Source: Bradysia coprophila
Taxonomy: Eukaryota > Arthropoda > Insecta > Diptera > Sciaridae
Direction of reading: 5' to 3'
DNA: 64,000 nt
Assembly (NCBI RefSeq): GCF_014529535.1
Contig: NW_023503456.1
Location: 2,368,133 to 2,432,132 of the forward strand
This document shows positions 1 to 12,412 of this stretch, one piece after another. The stretch's first letter is position 1, and each line of letters opens with the position of its first letter. The notes under the pieces are model-generated. The model was not told the origin of the DNA. It searched no databases and saw only the letters and a program-made list of their open reading frames with translations. The position numbers and the translations under genes are program-made.

Positions 1-305
1 CGTGGTTCACGTATACAACGTTTTTTCTTGCATGATTCCAGTAGCGAAACGAATGCGACAAACGACTAAAGGCGTGGGGTAATTTGGCACACGGTGCTAA
101 AACAACGCATTTTTCAACTATGTAAAAGATGAAGTCGCACACGATTTTTCAATACTAAAATTTTGTAAAAGGAGTCATTAAGTCGATGACATGGCTAAAA
201 AGCATTTGCAGCAACCAACTTGCGTATGCGAGTTCACCGTTTACGTAGTTTAAAAGTGCGTTCTTTTGGCACTGTGTGCCAGATTTCCGATACCATTTTG
301 ACCAA

Positions 306-541
306 GGTTCTGAAAGAACAAGTAAAGACAGCCACGAAGACGGTATACACCGAAATTAATAAACGCACTTAGTAGAGATTGGGTGTGAAAACTTGAGCAC
401 TTGAAGAAAATGTTTTTTAAGAAAATTCGAATTTTCGTTTTTGTTAAGTTGCCCTTTTCATAAAAATTTCGCAGCCGTTGACACAAATTATGTGTCACCG
501 CCTTCGTGTTCAGAGTTTTCTTAACCTGTTCTTTGAGAACC
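306..541. repeat. Inverted-repeat MITE, family A, copy 1
   Basis: The left end GGTTCTGAAAGAACAAGT and the right end ACCTGTTCTTTGAGAACC are inverted copies. The interior is nearly the same as 33905-34137, including a shared stretch around the word GAAGAAAATGTTTTTTA. The length (236 bp) and lack of coding potential fit a non-autonomous DNA element. I could not identify a clear target-site duplication, so the superfamily is open. Confidence 0.7.
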
Positions 542-1784
542 TTGATTTTGAAATCGATTCGATTTCTTCTTGATGTAAGAACTACTACTGGAACTATGCA
601 AAAAAACATCATTTCACACACCGACCGAAGTAGACCAAAGATTTATTGCCTTAAATTAATAGACAAAAAAACTTATACAAATTAATTGACAAACTAAAAA
701 AAATTTCGGCTTTTTTGAGCATTTAAATTTTGAACAGACAAAACGATCTATTTTCTAAACTAATGACTGAATTTCTATCCAGTGTGTGCCTAATCGATCA
801 AATTAACACGTCCACTTTAAATTGTTTTTTTTCCCTAAAAAGTCCTATTGTAGTGTTATAAGTGGATTTTTAACTTCATATCCAGAGAACAGATGGCGGT
901 CAGAAGCAACGCCATCTATTATCATCTCTATGACTTCATTAGACGAATGCGTTATGGACACGGATACTTAATTTGACTGTAAACAAGTGCACTAAAGGCT
1001 CAACTAATTGATATCAGAAGCAGTGCGATAAAATGTTCTATACCAGGAGTTAATACTTACTTCTGACATCGAGCTGCAAAGTAAAGTACTTTATTGTATA
1101 CGCGATGATAAATCTCACTTTAACTGCAATTTTTTGACACGGTAAATGTGACAACAACGGTTGTTAAAAACGTAATACATATCGTGCACCCAATAAAGTA
1201 CTTAGAAGTTCGAGAAAGATTTACTGCACTCAGAGAAATGTTAGGTTGGTACAACACATGCGACGATATAGCTGTCATTTACATGTTCCTTCCATTCCTG
1301 CTATCTCGCCACATGTATACCAATTTAACATTTCTCTGACTGCACTCTAAAGTGGTGACAGGTGCAGCTATCATATATTCACACCGAAGTGTTTTATGTT
1401 TTATCGGCTAATTATGTGTGGTAGTTTCGTCGAAATCCTACAACAACGAACCTCACCCCACATAAGTCACTGTTTACCGACAACAAAAATATAGCTAACA
1501 TTTGCCACATATCAAGAGGCCCCGACAAAAAAGCTCTCAAAATAGATCAAGTGTGAGTAACTGTAAGCCCGAACGCTGACACCATCGAAAACCCTAACCT
1601 CAACTCTTTGAAAAAAAAAATGGAATTTTTGAGCTTTCACTTAATTTTGTGTTTTGTCCGGATCTAAAAACGTTAAAATTCAGATTTCCGATGCCTGCTC
1701 ATTTTCGCCGCATATATTATCAGGTTGGTTAGGTATTCTGTCGATGATTTTTGACATTCCGAATAACCTTCGACCTGATCTATA
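542..1784. other. AT-rich intergenic stretch
   Basis: I see no gene here. Short open frames have no recognisable domain. The segment 1268-1338 resembles 39040-39105 (shared words ATGTTCCTTCCAT and ATTTCTCTGA), so at least part of it is another dispersed repeat. Confidence 0.5.
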
Positions 1785-1995
1785 AGTGTGGTGAGTTGAT
1801 CATGCAGGCGGTGAAACACAAAGTTTGACAATTTAGACATATTACAGATTGTGTAAAATGTCAACTTGATAAAAAAAAAATCTTCAACTTTTCTTTTCGC
1901 ACAATCTTTAATGAGTTTAACAAAACGTGGCTAAATTGTCAAGATTAGTGTTTCACCCGCCGTCGTAAGTGTCTTAACCTGTTCTTTCAGAACCA
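1785..1995. repeat. Partial copy of repeat family A
   Basis: This ends in CTTAACCTGTTCTTTCAGAACC, the family A right end. It contains GAGTTGATCA and GTCAACTTGATAAAAA, words also found at 33490-33600. It has its own inner inverted pair around GGCGGTGAAACA and TGTTTCACCCGCC. The family A left end is missing or diverged. Confidence 0.5.
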
Positions 1996-3020
1996 GGTGC
2001 TAGTGTTAGCTTCGTGCGAATTACATTTTTCTCATGATTCGCTTCACATGCACGAAGCCAAGGCTAGAGACCACTGTCTGTTGGGGCGTGTGAAATAATG
2101 TTAGCGATTGTTGTTAACATCGTCAGACTATTCGAAACGATGTTATATCAATGAAATTTCATTTTTCTTATAATTCGCCAATTGTACATGTCACCTTTTT
2201 GCATTTATGTATTCATATTACCGCCTTGTTTATGAACAAGCCACTTTATAGATTATGTCACTAACGTAACCTTATCTCATCTGCGCACATACATTTGCAT
2301 TTTCTTCTTATTTTCATTTTATTAACAAAATCTAATCACAAAAGCGATAAATTTCCGTCATTTTATATTGGAAGTGTTATCAAATTATCGATTTACATTA
2401 TTAATATAATATCGACATACTATTCAAAGAGTGCCCTTATTAACTTAGAGTTATATGAAACGAAGAAGCCTTATGATAATAATAAAAACTTGTTCAAAAT
2501 TAGAATAATATTTTTTGAATATGAGAATGAATTTCTTTTTTTTGTAATTACACCAGAGAAATGAGAGACGTGTTGTCTCTTACTCGGCTCCCAGCCAAGA
2601 AGCGCCGTTTTTCATTTCTCTGAATTACACCCAATAAGTTAACATTTTTTCGATGAAATTGTGCTTTTAGCTTTATGCTCAATAAAACTTAACGTGTTAC
2701 TAGTCTTCGATACATTTTTACGACGAAAAATTGTCTTAGCTTTCGCATCGTTCTTCGATTTTAGATTTATAATTCTTTTTTATATAAACAAAACGAAATA
2801 TTTTTTGTGTGTGCTTTGTATTTATCGACCTATTTATGGAATAAAGAAAAGAAAAAAAAATCCAAAAATTTGTTTAGCATTTTTCTAGCGATTTTGAGTC
2901 AGCAGACGAAAAACCAACAACAAGGCTTCAAACTTTGAAGAGATCACGTAGATGCAGATGCGCGTTGCAAATTTCATACTAAAAATCGCAACTATAGTTG
3001 GGAATAGGATTGGAAACAAA
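1996..3020. other. AT-rich intergenic stretch
   Basis: There are no supported genes. The open frames at 2295-2564 and 2661-2888 are low-complexity, dominated by Phe, Ile, Lys and Asn, as expected from AT-rich DNA. Confidence 0.5.
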
Positions 3021-3300
3021 ACATAGCTAACGCCGACCCGTACGAAACACCTATTTGTATCAAAAGACTTTACTGTGAAACTCTTCATTTCTTTTACTTC
3101 ATTCTCTACTGAAAAGCTATTCGCGCTTTAAAATCACTTGCATTATCCACTCTTTGCCTTGTTATCATATACAAATAAATTGCCGGAGGCAATATAGACA
3201 GCCCCGTACGAAGTCAACTTTCATAAATTCCTATTTAAACAGCTATATACCGCTATATAGGCTATATAGGTATATATAGGCCTGTATATAGCTCAATACC
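3021..3300. repeat. Dispersed repeat family B, copy 1
   Basis: Begins ACATAGCTAACGCCGACCCG and runs through CTTTGCCTTGTTATCATATA and a GCCGGAGGCAATATAGACAG block into a CTATATAG-rich tail. A second copy in the same orientation lies at 31554-31915. No coding potential. The class is unknown. Confidence 0.7.
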
Positions 3301-4521
3301 CACCACACATAACTAATCACTTCTCTGTTAAAAGAACCTCTCTAAGTACCATTTTTCCCACTTTATATCACTTTTACTTAAATCCAATATGGTCGCCGGC
3401 AGCCATTTTGTTAGGAGATCGGAAATAGTACCGACGCTTTACATTCGTTAATACCTTTCAAACAAAAAAAATCATGAAATTCGGTCAAAATTTACTCGAG
3501 ATATTGACAAAATACTCCACGTTCACTGTACGGCCGAGTAGCCAGATAAGAGCTCACTCCAAGAGACCCAGATCACGCTCCGGTGAACATAATTTCATAA
3601 TTTTCGGTCAATACCTATCTAATAAAGCGAAAACAGACGAAATATGTTCAAATTTGGCCGACCTACAAGCTTGCCGCCCTGTGCCTGTTTCACACCAAGG
3701 ACTCTAACTCACGAGTCGGTCTTCCGATTTCCATAAACTTTTTTTTTGTCGATCGGTATTGTAAATACCTTTTATTTGACGTATCACAAGTGTAGTGCTT
3801 AAATGTCTGGAGATATCGTCGAAAAACACTAAGACACTTATTGGGCCCCAGCTCCGGAGAGGTCGATCCGAAATCACCCATCTTCGAACTTAGCCTGTCT
3901 TTTGACATTACCAAACGAGGACAAAAAGAATTTTCAAAATCGGATGTGTTTTATTCAAGTTAGAGAACCCACAGACAGACAGACGGACGGACATTTTCTT
4001 TTCGCCGATTTGGCATCTCTATACAACCACAATATGTTTCCCCTTACTCCGGGAGTCCAATTCGACGTGTTACACACGGGTCTAAAAATGTTGGTATTTC
4101 AGGGATTTCTCTTTGGAACTGCATTCAATAGGTCATATAAGAAAGAATGGCGGAAAAAGTTTTTCTCCCGAACCGTTCCTACTTGTGTAATTCAAGAATT
4201 TTGTTTTTTTTTTCACCGCTAAAACTTTCTTTGTAATGCTAAACAAGGCGTGTTCAGTTCATCAGTTCTTTCGATTGATAACATATCGATTATTGCCTTA
4301 GAATCGATTATCGATATTTTCAAAAAGTCAAGCAATCGAACATCTATCGTGAATTGATAAAAATCGATTGACATTCGGTAAAAAAATGAATGTTAATAAT
4401 GTCGACTATCTGTCGATATGTATCGATTATTTATCGATAAAACATTGTATTGTACCGATTAATTGAACAATTTTATATAGTCGACTATTGCCTACGTCAA
4501 ACACTTCTGGGGCCAGTACGA
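3301..4521. other. Repeat-derived intergenic stretch, probably interior of a Helitron-like element
   Basis: No gene. The segment 3420-3660 has two related sub-blocks (GAAATTCGGTCAA and TAATTTTCGGTCAATACC), and there is a CAGACAGACAGACGGACGG run near 3970. From 4255 to 4450 the sequence is dominated by overlapping ATCGAT/ATCGATTA words that can form many small hairpins. Its position just upstream of a Helitron-like 3' end suggests one element, but I could not define a 5' end. Confidence 0.4.
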
Positions 4522-4550
4522 CCCGGCCGAAGGCCGGGACACACTGCTAG
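4522..4550 (+). mobile_element. Helitron-like 3' terminus
   Basis: A GC-rich hairpin (CCCGGCC, loop GAA, GGCCGGG) stands alone in AT-rich DNA. It is followed after about 8 bases by CTAG and then a T. Helitrons end in a short hairpin followed by CTRR and insert next to a T, and this matches. No Rep/helicase coding sequence is present, so the element would be non-autonomous. Confidence 0.55.
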
Positions 4551-4741
4551 TTTTTCCATATTACCAGTCGTGTGACACTTTGTACGAACTACCAATAAGA
4601 AAGACCAATGAAACGAAGATTTTGTTTTTCTGTTTTTGTTCTGTCAAATTAAATTTCCGTGTACGCACTGGATGTAACCACGTAAATTACCAACCCATTT
4701 GACCGATTACCAGCTGGTATACTCGTTAAACGCCTGAACTG

Positions 4742-4985
4742 CTTTAATTAAATTAATTTCTGAAATTATTTTTAGAAAATTCTTTGAAACGAGCAGAACA
4801 GTCCGTATGATCTGAAATTTCCAGTTGTATTCCAGAAATCGGTTAAATTTGCATTTAAAATGTTTGTCGATTTATTTGGCTGGGTTTGCGGAACGAGATC
4901 AAAATTCCAGATCATACGGACTGTTTTGCTTGTGTCAAAGATTTTTTTTTTGAAATTAAAATCAGATTTTAATTCAATTAATTGG
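4742..4985. repeat. Inverted-repeat element of about 240 bp
   Basis: AACAGTCCGTATGATCTG on the left and CAGATCATACGGACTGTT on the right are exact inverted copies. The complementarity extends outward through TCTTTGA/TCAAAGA and AATTAAATTAATTT-type ends. MITE-like, non-coding, upstream of slmb. Confidence 0.65.
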
Positions 4986-5564
4986 AAAACTGGTGGCATA
5001 TTTTAATTTTAGCACTTTACCGTACCAACCGCCACCGGTTCGAACCCATTTCGCTACATTTTTGGTAATGTCGGTAATGAGGTGAAAGGTGTTACCGGTA
5101 TTGCACAGTTTGTATATGGAATTTCAACCTAACAAAAACGAAAAAATCTGTTAGTCGGTATACCAAGAAATTATGCGATGCGATGCGATGCGACAAAAAA
5201 AGATGAAGTGCAAAGTGATGAATTAGTACGTATGCGGAGACACAGTTTGAAGAAATTCGATAAAAAAAATTATCGCTTTCAAACTAACAAATTCGGAACG
5301 TTTTGCATCGCATCATTATCAACTTGAACGAAAAAAGAAACCAATCAAAACGATGAAGCTAAAACAATAACAAAAATTTCATCCAAGAAAAAGGTATTCA
5401 AAGAAAATATCGTCGAAGGTGTGGTGTGAAATTTATACTAGTGGTCGCTGTGTGTTGCGGTGATACTGCATAAAAAAAAGAAAAACAACCAAGAAATAAT
5501 ATCTATCGAGGTCGAGTGTCCCAAAGTCTAGCAGGCAGAAAGAAAAACACATTTTGTGCACAAA
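4986..5564 (+). promoter_or_regulatory. Upstream region and probable 5' UTR of slmb
   Basis: This is the stretch between the last upstream repeat and the slmb start codon. It contains a GCGATGCGATGCGATGCG run near 5175 and many short A tracts. I cannot place a transcription start or a non-coding exon from the sequence alone. Confidence 0.35.
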
Positions 5565-8500
5565 ATGATAAATGATATGGAGACTGATAAAATATTGGAT
5601 GATACGAATTCGCTAACACAGGTGAGCCAATTTTTTCTCGCATTCCATGTATATTTTGGATATCTCAATAAATTCCGGACAAAGACCAATCTGTACATCC
5701 CAAAAAATGTATATCTGTACGCTCTGTACCAATTACAAGGGAAAAAACATGTTTTTGTTACAAAATAACTGTTCAAAAAACTGGCAACTTGGAAATTATG
5801 TTGTAAAGTTTCTGCAAATGGCTGCATTTTTTGTGTTCATATATGTAACGAATAATGTAAAAATTGAAACATAAAACATTATCCACAATAATAAATCCAA
5901 AATCGGTCCACGGGTCTAATTGACATTCGAAGATCGAACCAATTTTTCTCTGTACGCTGTTTTCGGGACCGTTCTTATAAAAAACGTTGCATCATGAATA
6001 GAAGAAGATCAGTTTATTGTTCCAATCAATTGTTATACCTCGTCATTAGAACGGTTCGAATAAAATAAAATCGAAACGGTTAGAGCTGTACTGAACAGGA
6101 AGCATAATTAACAAGTTGTTGATTCAAAGTCGTTTGTTGATTTTTTTTTTTTTGTTCATTGTTTGATTCAAGTGCTAGGCAATAAAATTGAATCGTAAAA
6201 TTGTGTGCACCCAATACCTGTAAAGTGTACACCTTCGTAATGGTGCCATGTGAAAAAAAGCACTCAGGTAATGCACCATCACACATATTCTATGTATACA
6301 ACCTGTACGATGTACGTAACCTGTGTAACTCTCTCATGTTCGATTATATTTTCTATTTGATTCATTTTTCGATCATTATAAGTCCAAATACTGAAGTTCG
6401 AATTGTACATTACGGTTATCAACAGAGTTTTGATGAATCGGAATTGAACGTATCATCACTATATGGCTCGGTCTATTATATTACCGATGTATACGTGTGC
6501 GTAATAGCGCTTTCACTTTGTTTCGATGATTTTTTTTTTCTCTTTGTTTTTTATGTGTTCATCAAAGTTGTGCATTGCTTATGTTTGGGGGGCTTCTGCG
6601 ATGTTGGTGTTGCAATTTTGAATATTATTACTTTCTCTGTTTCGATGATTCGCGTTTATATTGTTCAATGAGTTGGTGCAATACCCTCTCTAGTTTGTTT
6701 GCTAGAGAGAGTATTGGTTGGTGTGTAATGTGTATCTTGGGTTCTTCTGAATTTATTTGGTTTGTCGAACCAATAAACCATCCAACATTTCCGAAAATGT
6801 TATCTGACGAATTCTCAAGAATTAGATTTGATGTAAATTTGTCTGTGTTTGCATTTTGATTAGGCATTTATTTTGTCACAGTAAACAAAAACAGACAATG
6901 ACGCAGAATACGCCACCTTTCGATTCATCGGTCAGATGAATGTTGTGTAGAAAATATTAATTACATCCATCGTCTTGACTGCGAAAAGCAAGATGACCTT
7001 TGAGGGAAAACAAAGAGATGACGAAAAGTCATAAATTTTTCAATGACTCGTCATTTCGGGCCCTTTTTTTTGCATAAGTTGACACTATTGTTTTGGATGT
7101 ACCAAATGTGGCCAAATGTGTTTTGGATGTACAAATAATCTGTGATCATTTGGATTATTTCAAACAAATAATCACCAAATAATCACAGAGTGGTTCACCC
7201 CTCGCCAGTGATGTTGATTCACAATGCTAATTTACGTTTGAAGCTGCCATTGGATTATTTTTTATCATTTTTCGATAAAGTGACAGTCGACGATGCAATT
7301 GTTGGTTTAACTTTGACACAGTTTTTTCGTGTCGCTTTTAGTGTCTTGATAGCCACAGGCACCACGCAAAATAGAACACTATGTGTCTCTCTCATACAGT
7401 CAGTGTCTCTATTTGCACACAAAAAAAAAACAAAAAGTTCAACAAATTGTTGATAGGCTTTGTCTCCATTGTGGATGAAAATATGAAAGGTGTAGACATG
7501 AGCAAAATTAACTGGGTCGATAGGTAAATGTTCCGTGTGCATACGATTGCATTATAATAAAATCGATTGTGCATCGCTATCAGCCAGCATGCAAATTGTA
7601 TCTTCGGTTCGCCTATGCTCGATGCGACTCTTGTAGAAAATCGTTGGTATATTGAAACGGACACACTTTTAGTAGAAAAACCAGAGGAGCATTTTGCTCA
7701 AATCGTCACCGCGTGGTATTTACAAAATCGTTTTTTGTTTCCTTTCGATTGATGTTTGATGTGGTCTCAAGATACAGTTGAATGGATTCCACTTTTAGAT
7801 ATTATTAATCAGAGTTCGAAGCTCCTGACAAGATTCCACAAACTTTTCGATTTTCGGCCATTTGGTGCAGCGGAATCCATGGCACCCAAGACTGCAGAGT
7901 GCATGGTAGGAACTTTAAATGACGTTGCAATTGTCGAATTCTGATAGGAGTGGTCCTATGGGTGCAAGGGAGCCAAGCGGAGACTCATTGAAGTTCGCAG
8001 CGGTTACAAGATGTTTGCAAATGAATATTTTCATACAAATTAGTGTTGAATTGCCGTCACCTTTGTGATTAGCAGCCGACCTTCCGAAAATCGCAATTTC
8101 TGTACCTCAGCTCCACTTACATCCATGAAACCAGTTTTGTGTGGCATTGCGATCAGAATTGCAACCATATACCGATTGCAACCCAAAAATCAGGTCACCA
8201 ACACTTCGTAGCCGTAAATGTCGTGGATTCCACTGCACCAAATGGTGCGGTTGAAAATCCAAAAACTTTGTGGTTCTGACTAATAATATTCAAAGGTGCA
8301 TTCCAATATCAATTAAATTCCTTGCAACCGTACCGTGTGTCGAGATCGTTATAGAACTAAAACAGCCGACCCGAATTGACCATTTTTATTTGATGTCCCG
8401 TCGGCGTCTTCGTGTTCGTTCGACTTAAGAATTTTCTTTTTAACAAAAAAAATCGTTTTCAAATTTGTTCCAGGAACCATTCACCACCATATTGTACGAT

Positions 8501-10946
8501 CCAGCCCGCAAAAAGGAACCGTCATTGACATTTCAAAAGGAACGTGATTCGTGTCTCGAATACTTTTCCACATGGAACGAATCCGATCAAGTGGATTTCG
8601 TCGAGCAACTGCTGTCGCGAATGTGTCACTATCAGCACGGCCACATCAATTCCTATCTGAGACCAATGCTACAAAGAGATTTCATATCTCTGCTACCCAG
8701 TAAGTATACAGTCGGTTGAGAGTTCAATTAAAATGTGGGGAAGGTGCAAAGGACGACGGTATTAAATTTCGTGAAGTGGAGTGGGCTTACATGCTCAATT
8801 TGTCGAGGTTCTGAACAGGATCACTTGATGTGAATCCGAAAGTTAAATTAATCTGGCAGTGAATGCACCTGATTTGATTCGACCTGAATCGAAATCGTAT
8901 ACAGTTCAGGTAAAGAATTGACAGTGTTATCTGCAACCTGACCTGTTTATAAATGTCGGACCAATTCAGATCCAATCAAATCGACAGATAGAATCGACGG
9001 TCAGCATTGGCTAGCATTTGACTGATCCGATTATTACACTCTCTCTTTTCACAGAAAAAGGTCTGGACCACATTGCCGAAAATATTCTGTCGTACTTAGA
9101 TGCCGAATCACTGAAATCGGCCGAATTAGTTTGTAAAGAATGGTTGCGTGTCATTTTCGAGGGCATGCTGTGGAAGAAACTAATTGAACGAAAAGTGCGA
9201 ACGGACACACTGTGGCGTGGCCTGGCCGAGCGTCGAGAATGGATTCAGTATTTATTTAAACCGCGACCGGGCTCCAATCATCCATCACATTCGTTCTATC
9301 GGAAATTGTTTCCTAAAATTATTGACGTAAGTCCGCGATCGCGACAAGAACTGGATGTATGGGGAAAAATGTAGCCTTTTCACCACACACAGTTCACTGT
9401 ACATTTTGCGACACTGTATGACCAAACCGTTCTCCAATTTTTACAGGACATCGATCGCATCGAAAATAACTGGCGTTCCGGTTCACACATGCTGAAGCGA
9501 ATAAATTGTAGGTCTGAAAATTCAAAGGGTGTCTACTGCCTGCAGTACGACGACCACAAAATCGTGTCCGGTCTGAGAGATAATACAATTAAAATATGGG
9601 AACGCAGTGATCTAAAGTGTGTGAAAACGTTAATGGGCCATACCGGCTCGGTGCTGTGCTTACAGTACGATGACAAAGTCATAATTAGTGGCTCTAGCGA
9701 TTCAACGGTACGTGTTTGGGATGTTTCGACGGCCGAAATGGTTCACACAATTATTCATCATAGCGAGGCTGTGTTACATTTACGATTCAACAACGGAATG
9801 ATGGTGACGTGTTCAAAGGTGAATATTGCATTCGCAGTGCAGTGCAGCTATTTCTGTCAGGCTTGTTGCCAGACCGTACCCTTTAAATCGTTTGAAGGTT
9901 CCCATCTTCGATAAATGCCACAGTGCCACGACTTTTCGGTGGTCACTCCTAACTATCGATTCACTGATTTAGCTCGCTGTTAGGAGTTCGCTTTCATTCG
10001 AGTCCCTCTCATTATTTGCTGCACTGACTCATCTCGCCCGTCCCTGAACTAACACCAATTTCGTTATTCATCCGCACAGGATCGTTCAATAGCTGTGTGG
10101 GATATGACATCGCCAACCGAAATTACGTTACGGCGTGTACTGGTCGGCCACAGGGCTGCTGTGAATGTGGTAGACTTTGACGAAAAGTATATTGTGTCAG
10201 CGTCCGGCGATCGAACGATAAAGGTGTGGAACACTTCGTCCTGTGAATTCTTGCGCACATTGAACGGTCACAAGCGAGGCATCGCATGCTTACAATATCG
10301 TGATAGATTAGTGGTTAGTGGCAGTTCGGATAATACAATTAGGTAATGTGTCGGAAACACGCGTTTGGGAAATGTTAAAACGGAATTTTTCCGGTTTCGT
10401 TCCGCAGATTATGGGACATTGAATGCGGTGCCTGTTTACGTATACTGGAAGGACACGAGGAGCTTGTACGTTGCATTCGTTTTGATTCAAAACGTATTGT
10501 GAGCGGTGCTTATGACGGCAAAATCAAAGTTTGGGATTTAGTGGCGGCCCTAGATCCACGAGCACAAGCTAGTGCTCTGTGCATAAAGACTTTAGTGGTG
10601 CGTTGCATCGCTTAGTTGCTCAAAAAGTTTAATAATTTTTATGTTTTTAGGAACATACCGGACGTGTATTTCGACTTCAATTTGACGAATTCCAAATTGT
10701 GAGCAGTTCACACGACGACACAATTCTGATATGGGACTTTCTGAACAGTGCGCCGAAAGAAGATACCAGCAGACGAAGTCCATCACGTAAGTGGCCATGA
10801 TTTTTGTACCGCAACGATTTTTTGTGCTTAAAATAATGTCCGCCCGATACGCTCAGAATCGACATTTCGAAAATGCTTTGCCGTTCCGCTGACTTATTTG
10901 TTTTTGTTTTTGCTTAAAAGTTCTTTCGATCAAGAGCAATGATTAG
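5565..10946 (+). CDS. slmb: Supernumerary limbs / beta-TrCP F-box WD40 protein
   Basis: This is the substrate receptor of the SCF (Skp1-Cullin1-F-box) ubiquitin ligase. It recognises phosphodegrons in Hedgehog, Wnt, NF-kappaB, circadian and cell-cycle substrates. Coding exons: 5565-5621, 8474-8699, 9055-9326, 9447-9818, 10080-10342, 10408-10597, 10651-10786 and 10921-10946. All have GT/AG borders and consistent phase, giving 513 residues, close to the roughly 510 of Drosophila Slmb. The N-terminal METDK block is kept. Exon 2 holds the dimerisation domain ([18 protein letters not shown]). Exon 3 holds the F-box ([19 protein letters not shown] to about residue 140). Exons 4-7 encode seven WD40 blades ending DDTILIWDF. 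The start chosen is the first ATG in frame; an ATG four codons later is also possible. The last exon, only 8 codons (LLSIKSND), is the weakest part of the model. Intron 1 is 2.85 kb, the others 53-355 bp. Confidence 0.95.
5622..7779 (+). other. First intron of slmb, 5' part
   Basis: AT-rich intron sequence with no exon I recognise. It has a small perfect hairpin at about 6684-6713 (CTCTCTAG, loop, CTAGAGAG) and a cluster of AAATAATC repeats with inverted partners at 7120-7190. Open frames at 6201-6671 and 7190-7453 look non-coding. Confidence 0.5.
7780..8305. repeat. Inverted-repeat element in slmb intron 1
   Basis: CCATTTGGTGCAGCGGAATCC (near 7858-7878) is matched in inverse orientation near 8224-8245. 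The complementarity extends outward about 80 bp on both sides, through the CACAAACTTTT/AAAACTTTGTG and ATATTATTAATCAG/CTAATAATATT blocks. It looks like an old MITE with terminal repeats of about 100 bp. No clear target duplication seen. Confidence 0.6.
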
Positions 10947-11026
10947 AAGCCGATTTGGAGCCTCGGACTAATAATCCCAATTTCTATGTCCGGAAAGAAT
11001 CCGTCGGATTTGTTACACTGATTCAA

Positions 11027-11212
11027 GCCGATGGTGCCAGTCGAGTCGATGGTGCCAGTCGAGTCGATGGTGCCAGTCGAGTCGATGGTGCCAGTCGAGT
11101 CGATGGTGCCAGTCGAGTCGATGGTCAAAGTCGAGTCGATGGTCAAAGTCGAGTCGATGGTACCAGTCGAGTCGATGGTACCAGTCGAGTCAATGGTCAA
11201 AGTCGAGTCGAC
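11027..11212. repeat. 18-bp minisatellite, about 10 copies
   Basis: The unit is GTCGATGGTGCCAGTCGA. Five copies carry GTGCCAG, two GTCAAAG, two GTACCAG and the last GTCAATGGTCAAAG. Because the unit is a multiple of three, frames stay open on both strands, giving VDGASR-like or IDSTGT-like repeats. It begins only 80 bp after the slmb stop codon, so it probably lies in the slmb 3' UTR. Confidence 0.9.
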
Positions 11213-11297
11213 AAAGAAATTCAAGTCAAGCGCGTAGCATGAACATTACCTCTTATTGGGTCAGTGGCCAGAACATAAAATGTTTATCCCTTTGACT

Positions 11298-11790
11298 GAG
11301 GGATTCTTTTGAAACCGTAATCAAAGAAAAGTCAGCCACAAACTTACACTTCAAGGGTACACTCATGGTGGCGGCCCTACCCATGTATTTTTAATGTCAT
11401 TGGAAAACTGAGACCTGTAGGACAGACATCAGGATCAGGAAAAACATTTTCTTGATATTTTCGTTTCTCTTGCGTTTTCGGATGCAGAGGAACCACTAGA
11501 AGTTCCCCAAAATATTTACAAAAATAAAATAGAATTTTTTCAACTGCTGAGCAGTTACTGCTCCTATTTCAGTGTGGATGAATCTTAAACGTAAGTAGTT
11601 CTTACATGTCCCGAAAGTAACATGCAATTCAATTTCCAATGAAACCCCACACGACCTCGTGTGCTTCGTGTACCTGGACTCCAGGTCCTGGAGCAATTTT
11701 CATAAGAAAAATGGATGTTATCGGTTTTTGATCACCTCACACAAGCCACAAGCATCGAGGAATTTTGTGAAAGTGGTACCTTCGCTTCAA
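11298..11790. repeat. Degenerate fold-back repeat, family C
   Basis: Starts with GAGGGATTCTTTTGAAA, the terminal motif shared with 21186, 44831 and (inverted) 53979. The far part, around ACCCCACACGACC and TTGATCACCTCACACAAGCC, matches the right arm of the intact copy at 53185-53979. The middle is diverged. Confidence 0.6.
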
Positions 11791-12274
11791 AAAAAAGTCC
11801 ACCGGAAAATGTATTTCCTCACTTCATCGCATGATAGCAAGAGGTGAATTTTTGTATGTATCATCCACGTGACCACCAATCTCTGGAATATGATTCATTG
11901 GAAAAATGTCAACAAAATCATTGCTCTTAGTCAGACACACACACATACCTTTGCTGACTTCGAGGTTTGAATGTTCTTCGCTCCTTTTTTTTTGGTTTAA
12001 CCTTTCAGAAACGGCAAGTGTATCACAACAAATCATGAAATCTGTTTTCATTTGTTGCACGAATCTCGTAGTGTTTGATACAAAATCTGTTACTTCACTT
12101 GTTTGAACCGAGTTCATTTCACTATTGTAGAGACACTTCTGTGCCGTTATCGATAGCCAGACGGCTAGCCGTTTCTTTAAGGTCAAAACCGTAACGTTTT
12201 CCATAAAAAATCTAATACCGTTGACGTAGGTCTATTTTGCATCGACTTCATCTTTCTTTCACTGTTGCGACCGA
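11791..12274. other. Intergenic stretch
   Basis: No recognised gene. The minus-strand open frame at 11824-12204 (126 codons) has no domain I know and its composition is not convincing as coding. Confidence 0.4.
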
Positions 12275-12412
12275 CAATACATGCGTCAACAATTATGCTG
12301 CTTTGTTTTCGTCGCAGATACAGGAGCAATTGGGCTAAATTTTCCATTTAGTCAAACGCAGCATAATTGTCAATTATCAACGCAAAACGGCACGTGTGCT
12401 TTCGGTCTAAGT
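12275..12412. repeat. Inverted-repeat MITE, family D, copy 1
   Basis: CAATTATGCTGCTTTG on the left and CAAACGCAGCATAATTG on the right are inverted copies about 50 bp apart. The tail GTGTGCTTTCGGTCT matches the end of the copy at 20835-21003. Confidence 0.6.

Noticed and set aside
3902..4222. Plus-strand frame containing a PTDRQTDGH segment.
   Set aside because: The CAGACAGACAGACGGACGG run is a familiar feature of repetitive DNA, and the rest of the frame shows no domain.
5010..5060. A GGTTCGAACCC word suggestive of a tRNA T-loop.
   Set aside because: No matching acceptor, D or anticodon stems could be found around it.
10955..11242. Frames of VDGASR or IDSTGT repeats after slmb, resembling a repetitive secreted protein.
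   Set aside because: All three readings derive from one 18-bp array, with no start context, signal or flanking coding sequence.
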